Shown here: piece after piece, positions 26,131 to 34,109 of the stretch | How positions within the stretch are numbered: position 1 is the first letter of the stretch | Layout: each line of letters begins with the position of its first letter | Assembly: GCA_015680685.1 (NCBI GenBank) | Contig: MNCI01003660.1 | Span: forward strand, 733,101-797,100 | Reading direction: 5' to 3' | DNA: 64,000 nucleotides | DNA from: Gnetum montanum | Lineage: Eukaryota; Streptophyta; Gnetopsida; Gnetales; Gnetaceae | Notes under the pieces: generated by a model | What the model saw: only the letters and a program-made list of their open reading frames with translations | Databases searched by the model: none | What the model was told of the DNA's origin: nothing | Position numbers and translations under genes: made by a program

Positions 26131-27211
26131 ATCTTTTGGAGCACATACCATTGGTGAAACCTTTGAGGCACTCATAGCATCATCACACTAGCACTTCAAT
26201 TGGCTTCCTATGAACTTGTAACTAGTTCACCTTTTCATGCATATACAACATCTTTGCATTTGACATTTCACTTGCATTTTATGTTTTGTGATTTTCTTAT
26301 CTTCTTAGAGTTGTATTTGCAGGATAAAGCCTTGAAGGTGGTCATGCATAGGTGCTTATCATCAGAGTAGCAAGTCACCACATTGCTCTAATATGCATTA
26401 TTGGGCTAGCAAAGCCACATAAGAGGTACATCCCCCTCATCTCATTTTAGCCTATGCACATTCACTCCTGCATTCCCATATCCTCTTGCATTTCCTACAT
26501 TCCCCTACATGCAAACCCTCTAATGCATACACACTATAAACACACATGACATACTCTCTTCACATTACACCATAGAACCCATGGAGGATGTAATGTAACT
26601 TGTCCCATGGGGAGCCTCTATGGGCTGGTCAAAGCCCAAGTAGATGTAATGCAACTCATCTCAGGGAGGAAATACCTATCCCACAGATGTGACATGGCTA
26701 CATTAAAGTAAGGTCCATTCAATGGCACACAACCCACTTGATGGAAAGCATCCTGTAACTAGCATCTTGTAATTTGCAAAACCCAAAGTAGGTTTGCCTC
26801 ATAGATCAAAAAAGTAAAAACCTCAAAAAAAAAGAATAGGAAAAAGCACATCCCCAAGTAAATTGGTAGTGCTACAGTTTTGCAATTAGCCCAACCTCAA
26901 ATTGACTTTGACTCTCTCATGAGCACTTTGATAAGAGGTCAACATTTTAGGGGCAAGCCACTTCATGCCATGGTTACTGTTAACTATGTTGACTTTGCCT
27001 CTTATATCATGATACACTATTTGCATTTCATCTCCCTTGTATTTCATGTCCCTAGAATTACCTACACCCTTTGCCCCAACATACCACTATCCATAGCAGT
27101 CTTGAACATGGTGGGATGAGCAATGCTGGTGCCACATCTACTATGGTGTTTTGTGATTCTTTGTTAACGTCTATTAAGCCACTCCTCTAGATGTCAAGAA
27201 AGAGGGCCTAA
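26131..27211 (+). other. 3' UTR and polypurine tract of copy D
   Basis: Non-coding. Blocks at 26580-26720 are the reverse complement of copy A 7750-7890. A purine run AAGAAAGAGGG (27197-27207) directly precedes the 3' LTR start TGAAAC at 27212, the expected place for second-strand priming. Confidence 0.6.
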
Positions 27212-27514
27212 TGAAACATCACAAAATTTCAAGTCTCAGCATCTCGATTACAAATTTTGCCAAGTGTTAAAATGGTGTTTGCCCAAATTTTTCTAGGTGT
27301 TGAGCATAGTCAACTCAAACTGGCATATTTGTAAAATTTTTCTAAGTGTCAGAATGATGACACTTTCTACAAGTTTGTCTAAGTGCTAGGACTACACTCT
27401 CCATTATAGTAGAACGCAGTCAGTTTCAATGACCAACTTTCTATAATTTTCGCTAAGTGTTTGAATGAGGTCACAAGCTATAGATTTTTTTTTAAGTGTT
27501 GAGACTACACTCTC
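27212..27514 (+). repeat. 3' LTR of copy D, first fragment
   Basis: It starts TGAAACATCAC after the polypurine tract and is homologous to 21305-21600. It is interrupted at 27514 by copy B; the last five bases, CTCTC, are B's target duplication. Confidence 0.8.
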
Positions 27515-28969
27515 TGTAACGACGGAAAACGTCGGCAGCTGGAAAATACCAAACAAAATTCCACATACACAGTTTTAACCATGGATCCGTGCGAGGGCTA
27601 TGCTGGAAAAACAAATCTGCGGTGCCCTGAATGGTCTTGTCGATCAGACAGGGGCTTACTAATCAGTAAACCGATGAATATCTCGTGGAACGATTTGATT
27701 CGAGGAATTGCAAAATGAGGGGAAAGCGACGTAGACAAATTGTAACGATGATAACACTAACCACGATGAGAAGAGGTTAACATAAGAGAAACACGTAGTT
27801 TTGAGATCTACGCTTTGACTTAAAAAAATGTATATTCTGTGTGCCACATTACAGTGGGGAGACCCCGATTACTTGATATGCAGCAAACACAAAACAACAA
27901 GAAAACTGTCCAAACAGAAGTCCGATCTACCTCGTGGGCTAAAGTCGGGATGCAAGGAAGGTCAAGCTCTGACATCTACCGATCAACTATTTCTGACCAA
28001 TAGAGTCTTCCCCAGCAGAACAATTACTCCTGTTGCCGATGCTCAAAGTGGATTGTGCTCTGTTTCTGCCGAAAGGTGATGCTGTCAACAACTGCCAAAA
28101 CGCTGCTCTCTGTATCTCTGCTCAAAAGTGATAAGTGCTCCTGTGCTCAGAAAAATGCCTTTGCTTCTTTGTTTTGCCAACCCTTGTATCTTTATCAACC
28201 GAGGTATTTATAGGCTGCGATGCTCTGTGGAAAAGGCGCAACCCTGATGACGTGTGTCCCGGATGCTTCGGGTATTATTGGTCTGACCATTTTGTGTCAA
28301 ACTTCATGACTACGCACGATACGCTTATTTGCGTATCGTGCGTGTGAAGAACAGATGTGCGTCTGACATGTTTCAATTGTCTTAGGGCTATATTACGCTT
28401 ATTCATGCTGCGTTGCGTAAATGAGCGTAGCATAACATGGAAACAATAGATTCAAGCTGTTTTACGCTCGCTTACACAGCTGTGCGTAATGAAGTGTAAA
28501 CGATGTCTAGCTTGGCGACGCAATACGCTGTGATACGCTACGTTGCGTGATGAGCGTATGATGAGCAATCGCACTTTCTTAGACTTTGCTTTGACTGTTT
28601 TGGAGCTTATTACGCTGCTGTGTGTAACAGAGCGTAAATCTGGCCTTGAACAAAAGACTTAGCAACATATACGAGAAGTCGCATATCACGCTGCTCAAGC
28701 TTCTCCCTATGCCAAAGTAACTGGCCTTCTGATGCCAGACTATGTTTAAACAGAATCACGCTAAGCGCCATTACACTACGTCGCGTGATATAGCGTAAAC
28801 AGAAAAAAGTATAGAAAGATTAGGACTCTGCACAGGAAGTCGAAGACTTGATGCTATGCGCCTCTTTGTGTTGCTCTGCCTTATTCTCCCTTCTGGAATT
28901 CTGACGTGCGCCCTTGCCTGAGTTGCGAATCTTTGCCTGAGGCCGACTTGCAATTTTCACGGTGTTTCA
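27515..28969 (-). repeat. 3' LTR of copy B
   Basis: 1455 bp, + strand TGTAACGACGG ... GGTGTTTCA. An inverted TATA box (TATTTATA) is at 28205-28212. U3 (about 28330-28800) is full of paired TTACGC and GCGTAA words. The first 235 bp (27515-27749) are absent from the other LTR of B but match the end of solo LTR E (TTTTCCGTCGTTACA at 52222). Confidence 0.9.
28205..28212 (-). promoter_or_regulatory. LTR TATA box, copy B 3' LTR
   Basis: TATAAATA on the minus strand, followed by a cytosine-rich start region. The same box is conserved in every LTR of the family in this window (7240, 22015, 41300, 42508, 44752, 51279, 56511). Confidence 0.7.
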
Positions 28970-28987
28970 ATGACTCCTCTTTGTTGA
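28970..28987 (-). other. Polypurine tract region of copy B
   Basis: On the minus strand CAACAAAGAGGAGTCAT directly precedes the LTR start TGAAACACC. The equivalents are AACAAAGAGGAACCAA in C (57461-57476) and AAGAAAGAGGG in D. This is the second-strand primer site and fixes element orientation. Confidence 0.7.
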
Positions 28988-30079
28988 CGGTTGGAGGGCT
29001 TGCCTGAAAGATGTCGACAAAGAATACGAGACACCGGATTGGTAGAAGCAAGAACAATGTCCATCCATGGCTACTCAAGCGTTGCCCTGTCAACATGGAA
29101 GAGCAAAGCTAGAGGGAATGGGAGATAGAATGACATAGTAGGAAACAGGTTCGGGGAAGATGTAAAATAGGTCAGGATGGTAGGGGTATAGAATATGCTT
29201 ACAGAACGCATAGAAATGTACGCACGTTTATGTCGACAGGAATGCTTTCAGACGAGCGTAGCGCATCAGCCTGAGATTTCTCTGTCCCCTATTATAGCAG
29301 GAATGCTTGTAAAAGGAACATGACGCATCACTTCTCCGATATCTCTACTAGTGGTAGGGATGCTTGCGTATGTAGCTTTTGCGTACGGGAAGCGGGTGGT
29401 AGGGATGAAACGAGATAAGAGCTAAGGATGGGATTATGAGAGGTATAGGTATGCAGTTCTAAGTGGTCGGGAAAACCTGAGCAGCCATTTCAAAATGCTG
29501 TTGTTCTTCACCACTCAGATGGACGTACCTTTGAACCACACCCTCAAAGCAATAACCTGCAACCACAGAAGAAAACAGAGGATACCATTGCCCATGTGAA
29601 CAAGAGGCGAGGTTGTTGAAACGAGCGCCGTTTGATGCGAGATAGAGCGATTGGGACGTGAAGAAGGAGCTGGAGCATGAGGCCGGGGCCGCCAATCCTG
29701 ACGATTGGCCTAGCATATCTTCACCAAAAGGCATCAGACATAGTGCAGCTAACTGGTTGTGCAGGCAACCAGCTAGATGAACTTGCAAAAGCGGCGTCCG
29801 ATAGCGACGATCGGCGGAGTTCGCCGAGGTCGTTGTAGATAAAGATTTCTTCGGGGCTCCGGCTGGCGAGACCAAACTCTCAGAGGTACCACCGCTGTAG
29901 TAGGCGCAGCGACGGCATCTCCGAGGGATCAGTAAGATGCCTCTCAGCTCATCCGAGGAATCAGTAGGATGCCGGTGGGGTGGTGACGCTGAGATTGCCC
30001 TAGTATCCCACCCCGTTTGTCGTGCAGCTGTACAGAAATGATCACGCTCGCTTGATTTACATGGCAGCAGTCTATAAGT
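28988..30079. other. 3' UTR of copy B
   Basis: Non-coding spacer unlike the 3' UTR blocks shared by A, C and D: the CCCATAGGATGAG block and the AGCAAAATG array are not found. The UTR has therefore been replaced or strongly diverged in this subfamily. A minus-strand open frame covers its right part and the following array (see 29459-30289). Confidence 0.5.
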
Positions 30080-30289
30080 CCCAGTTTTAAGTCCTGGTAG
30101 ACTATCATTGCTGGTTTTAAGTCTCAGCAGACCATGGTCCCAGTTTAAAGTCTGGGCGGACCGAGAAGTGCTAGTTTTACGTCGTAGTGGACGGTGGTAT
30201 GTCTGATTTATGGTCTCAGCAGACCGTGCTGTGGATGTCAGTTTCGTGTCATGACCCAGGGACAAGTCTGTGCTGGTTTTACGTCTCAA
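29459..30289 (-). CDS. Uncertain 276-codon open frame in the 3' UTR of copy B
   Basis: Starts at ATG 30289 and runs in the sense direction of the element, downstream of integrase. Its N-terminal third is a translation of the paired-arm repeat array, giving recurring RRKTS/RLKTS phrases. The rest is rich in Ser, Ala and Cys with no family I recognise. Tat elements can carry an extra frame at this place, so it may be real, but copies A and C have no counterpart and translated repeats often give chance frames. I favour a chance frame. Confidence 0.25.
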   Translation of the reverse strand: MRRKTSTDLSLGHDTKLTSTARSAETINQTYHRPLRRKTSTSRSAQTLNWDHGLLRLKTSNDSLPGLKTGTYRLLPCKSSERDHFCTAARQTGWDTRAISASPPHRHPTDSSDELRGILLIPRRCRRCAYYSGGTSESLVSPAGAPKKSLSTTTSANSADRRYRTPLLQVHLAGCLHNQLAALCLMPFGEDMLGQSSGLAAPASCSSSFFTSQSLYLASNGARFNNLASCSHGQWYPLFSSVVAGYCFEGVVQRYVHLSGEEQQHFEMAAQVFPTT

Positions 30290-30440
30290 CAGACGACTAC
30301 TTACCTATGCCAGTTTAGCGTCGTGGCGGACGCGTGCAAAAGATGCCAGTTTTTCATCTTGACGGACCTGTACAACATTGCCAGTTTTACGTCGTAGCGG
30401 ACGGTTACAACTTACCAATTTAGCATCATGGCGGATGATG
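30080..30440. repeat. Paired-arm repeat array, copy B 3' UTR
   Basis: Eleven units of (C/T)AGTTTTA.. followed by an arm, six bases and its complement: GTC/GAC in most, GCGTC/GACGC in the unit near 30315, ATC/GAT in the last (30422-30437). Unit spacing is about 28-45 bp. One unit has an enlarged loop (GTCATGACCCAGGGAC near 30248). It starts just outside the integrase C-terminus. Confidence 0.8.
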
Positions 30441-30474
30441 GTTGCCATACCTGCTGTTGACACTGTAGAGGCTG

Positions 30475-31480
30475 CTAAATGTAATACCGCTTCAGATATA
30501 CATGATTTACAAGGTTTGGTAATTCGCTGCCATTGACGTCTGCTAATTTGAATGCTCCGTTGTTGTACGCGTCAAGAACCAAGAAAGGGCCCTCCCAGTT
30601 TGCAGAGAATTTGCCTACTGGTTTGTGCATGGCCTTGAGAACCAGATCTCCTTTCTTGATCAGGCGTTGCTGAAGGTTGTGACAATGCTTCTGCCTCTGT
30701 TTATCTTGATACCTTTCAATCGTGTCAAGAGCTTGTATCCGCTTCTCTTCTACTGAATCCAAATCCGCGATTCGAGACTCGGTGTGTTGAGCCTCATTTA
30801 TAACTGTGGAGAGGACCATTCTCAGAGAAGGAATTTGCAACTCGAGAGGCATCACTGCTTCAGACCCGTAAACCAGGCTATAGGGCGTACTACCCATAGC
30901 CGTCCGACACGTAGTACGATACGTCCATAGCACATAGAGGATCTATTCGTGCCACCGTCTTTTGTTTCCCTCGAGCATTTTCTTGAGCAAATTGATAATC
31001 ACTTTGTTCGTTGCTTTAGCTTAACCATTTGCTTGTGGGTAATAGGGGGAGAAAAAGGATTGTCTAATGCCTAGGTTATCACAGAAGGATTTGGTTTCCN
31101 TGACACATGTATGAGATTCGCATGACGCTGACACGTGTCACAAGTTTTAACCTTTGTCAGGCAATCCTTTTCCATGCGTGGCCAGCAGTATCCTAAATGA
31201 AGGATTTTTAGGGCCATAGCCCATGGCGCTACGTGGCCGTCGCACAATCCCTCGTGAACTTCGCCGACTATACGCTACGCTTGGTTTTTGTCAACGCAAG
31301 TAAGCAGCACGCCATCAAAGGAGCGTCTACAAAGAGTGCTGTCTCCGATGATGACGTATTGCCTAGCCTGCTTGCGTATTGCATCTTTTTGTGCACGTGT
31401 CAATGCAGACGGTAGCTCGCCCTGTAAAAGATAAGTTTTAATGTAGTCGTACCATTCAGGTGTGCTTTCCTCAAGAAGAG
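30475..31480 (-). pseudogene. Integrase of copy B, core interrupted at an assembly N
   Basis: The C-terminal 152 codons are open (30475-30933), with LWTYRTTCRTAMGSTPYSLVYG, KKGDLVLKAM and NWEGPFLV, typical of Ty3/gypsy integrases. The zinc-binding domain lies at about 31110-31260 (HEGLCDGHVAPWAM, CWPRMEKDC, CDTCQ). Between them sits an N at 31100. Compared with copies A (9708-9971) and C (60228-60491), about 265 bp of catalytic core is missing there. Whether this is a true deletion or a sequencing gap cannot be told. There is also a stop near 31020. Confidence 0.8.
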
Positions 31481-32438
31481 TAGAGATTTACGCCATCTAA
31501 ATGATAGGATCTGCACAGTCTGTTATCAATGTAGGGCAGGTGTCAAAGAGATGTGAAGGCACGTTCAGGGCCAGAGTTGCCAGTGCGTCGGTGAGTGTGT
31601 TATCCATGCGTGGCAAGTGCTAGACATCGATGGTTGCAAATTAGCTCAGAAGATCTTTAACCTTATTGCAGTAGGGCTACAAATGTACAGCCTTGCAAGC
31701 GTAGACTCCTGTGATCTGATTTACGACAAGAATCGAATCATCCCTAATCACCAGGTGTCGATCATCGAGTTCACTGACAATTAGTAATCCTCTGAGGAGC
31801 CCCTCGTACTCTGCCACATTGTTCGTATAGGGGAAGGTCAAGCGATAAGCGTGTAGATGCACATCCTCAGGCGATAGTGTAATAACAGTGGCAGCACTGC
31901 CACCTCTAGCGGTTGAAGCTCCGTCGAAATACAACGTTGCTTCGGGGCTTGTCAAGATAGGGCTTAAACTATGTACATGTTCGTCAGGGAACTTTGGTTC
32001 TATGGTCGCTTGATTGTTAATTGGTGATGTAATTAACTGGTCAGCTATTGCTTGGCCTTTCATAGATGATTGGCCAATATAGTGCAGATCGAATTCTGCC
32101 GTGATAGCTTTCCAGCGAGCTATTTTACTACTCTCGTATAAGCTATGCGTAATGGCCCTAAGAATGTTGTTTTTATAGATGACGCTGACCTTGCTACGGA
32201 AAAGATAATGCCTACACTTTTTAAGCGTAAAAAATAATGCTAGGCAATTACGCTCTACGTCGTTATACCTCGTTTCGTACGCACATAGAGCATGACTCAA
32301 GTAGTAGATGGGCACTTCCGACCCATCATCCCTCCTTTGACAAAGTAATGTGGCTAACGCTACGTCTGAAGTTGTGAGGTAAATGTAAAATGGCAAATCC
32401 CTTTGTGGTGGGAAAACCGTCGGTAAATGTTGCAGTTC
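31481..32438 (-). pseudogene. Ty3-type RNase H plus archaeal-type RNase H, copy B
   Basis: Open 31677-32396, in the same frame as RT; a single TAA (32439-32441, probably from CAA) separates them. First domain: FYIYLTTSDVALATLL, YYLSHALCAYETRYNDVE, LALFFTLKKCRHYLF. Second domain: LYFDGASTARGGS, NNVAEYEGLLRGLL and IRDDSILVVNQITG, the D-E-D pattern of archaeal-type RNase H. A TAG at 31674-31676 then interrupts a still recognisable end (YCNKVKDLLS, HLPRMDNTLTDALA). The tandem pair is the hallmark of the Tat lineage. It would degrade RNA in the RNA:DNA hybrid during reverse transcription. Confidence 0.85.
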
Positions 32439-33707
32439 TTATTTTAAGCTGTCAAACGTGCGTTGGCAATCATCGGTCCATTCGAAATTAACCCCTTTTT
32501 TCAGCAAGTGTTGCATAGGGTGTAACCTGTCGGTTAATCTCGAGATGAACCGGCGTATAAACTGTAGGCATCCCTGTAACCCGCGTAATTGCTTAAGGTC
32601 TATGGGAGGCGTTAGCTCAACAATGGCTTTGACCTTATCAGGGTCAACTCGTATGCCAGCTTCCGACACCACAAACCCCAGCATGCGCCCATTTTTGACT
32701 CCGAATACGCATTTCTTTGGGTTAAGCCAGAGCTCGTATTTGGAGCATCTTTTAAGGACTAACTCTAGGTCTCCTGAATGATCCTCAGACTTTAAAGACT
32801 TAACTACTATATCATCTACGTAATCATTCAGCCTTCCTAGGAGGTAATCATTAAAGATGTATGTCATGGCTCGCTGATACGTTGCTCCGGCGTTCTTTAG
32901 ACCAAAAGGCATCATAGTGTAGCAAAAGGTGCCCCAGGGTGTCATGAATGTCATGGTCAATTGGTGTTCTGGGTTGATTCGAATCTGATTATAATCTGAA
33001 AAACCATCCATGAAGGATAGAAGCGCATGCCCAGCTGTCGTGTCGACTAGCTGATCGATACTTGGAAGCGGGAAGTTATCTTTGATTGTAGCTTTGTTCA
33101 AATCCCGGAAGTCTATGCAGATGCGTATGCTTCCGGTCTTCTTTGGGACGACTACAATGTTAGACACCCAATCCGAGTAATCGACTGCGCAGATGAAACC
33201 AGCCTGATACAGTTTAGTGATTTCATCACGCACGGCTAGCGCAATCTCTGGCTTGATTTTGCGTGCCTTTTGCCTAACTACTTTAATCTGCGGATCTACG
33301 ATGATGTTATGCTGGATTAGCCTAGGGTCTAGTCTAGGCATATCCTCGTATGACCATGCAAAGACTGTGATGTTGTCTTGCAGGACCTGTCTTATGACAT
33401 AGTGCGTCTTTTGGTCTAGTAGAGAGTTGACCTTAAGCATTTTGGCTTCACCTCTATGCGTAACGATAACAACCTCACTGAGGGGATCTTCGGTTATGTC
33501 CCCAGCCTCCAGGTCTAGCGTACGCGTCGACTGTTCTGGCCATTTTGGGTAAGTCTCCGATGCGGCTATGGTTACGTCTTCTAAAGGGATGTTAACGTCT
33601 ACTAACGTGGAGTCAAATTGCCTAACTACTTTCCCGTATGGGCCCGTCAAAGTTAGAGGTGCTGAAAATGTTGCGTCCATTTGCCGTTTGCCCTGCAAAA
33701 TCGCCAA
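32439..33707 (-). CDS. Reverse transcriptase, copy B (open)
   Basis: 422 codons without a stop. The N-terminal linker contains DITEDPLSEVVIVTHRGEA. The fingers and palm hold VPKKTGSIRICIDFRDLNKA, PWGTFCYTMMPFGLKNAG and the catalytic YVDD (32811-32822), then LNPKKCVFGV and the thumb/connection (LRGLQGCLQFIRRFI). All three polymerase aspartates are visible, so this domain may be intact. It shares a frame with the RNase H region downstream (one TAA). Upstream in sense lies the antisense gene, not the protease, so the protein must come from a spliced or separately started message. The first Met (33707) may not be the true start. Confidence 0.9.
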   Translation of the reverse strand: MAILQGKRQMDATFSAPLTLTGPYGKVVRQFDSTLVDVNIPLEDVTIAASETYPKWPEQSTRTLDLEAGDITEDPLSEVVIVTHRGEAKMLKVNSLLDQKTHYVIRQVLQDNITVFAWSYEDMPRLDPRLIQHNIIVDPQIKVVRQKARKIKPEIALAVRDEITKLYQAGFICAVDYSDWVSNIVVVPKKTGSIRICIDFRDLNKATIKDNFPLPSIDQLVDTTAGHALLSFMDGFSDYNQIRINPEHQLTMTFMTPWGTFCYTMMPFGLKNAGATYQRAMTYIFNDYLLGRLNDYVDDIVVKSLKSEDHSGDLELVLKRCSKYELWLNPKKCVFGVKNGRMLGFVVSEAGIRVDPDKVKAIVELTPPIDLKQLRGLQGCLQFIRRFISRLTDRLHPMQHLLKKGVNFEWTDDCQRTFDSLK

Positions 33708-33825
33708 GTGCGTAAATGATTAGGAGAAAAGTGACGTGATGTCATTGAACGTGGAAGGCTAACTGAATTTTGAATATTGTAAACAAGCTGTAATCAATGC
33801 AACCTAACTACGAGGTGATAAGATG

Positions 33826-33850
33826 TGGTAGTTTAATGTCATTTCGGACA
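33826..33850. repeat. Single paired-arm unit between RT and antisense promoter, copy B
   Basis: GGTAGTTTAATGTCATTTCG followed by GAC: arms GTC and GAC around six bases. It is the only unit here and matches the units at 12595-12700 (A) and 63235-63335 (C). Confidence 0.55.
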
Positions 33851-33948
33851 ATGGCGCGTGCGATATCAGTTGCATTAATAGCTTGATTTTCGGGTTCCGT
33901 TTTAGGAAAGTCCTGCTTAAATCGGATATCAAGTCAGTGATCCTCGCA

Positions 33949-33956
33949 TATAAGTA
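33949..33956 (+). promoter_or_regulatory. Putative TATA box of the antisense gene, copy B
   Basis: TATAAGTA on the + strand after GATCCTCGCA, about 160 bp before the exon 1 ATG at 34110. Copy C has GATCCTAGGAAGGTATAAAT at the same place. Inferred from position and recurrence only. Confidence 0.4.
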
Positions 33957-34109
33957 AGTAGTTGTTGATGAGGATAGGCTGCTGGCTGTTGCGAATTCGA
34001 ATTCATAATTGTTGCTAAGCGAGAGAAGGAAGAGCAGAGGATTAGAGTGTGTGATTTTTGCAAGGATTGCAAGTGTTAAACGGTGAAAAGAAATTCTGAA
34101 GCTGTTGCA

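Noticed and set aside
32458-32781. + strand open frames over RT (also 33217-33402, 11826-12287, 62368-62989)
   Set aside because: Complement of the reverse transcriptase. They recur only because the RT sequence is conserved.
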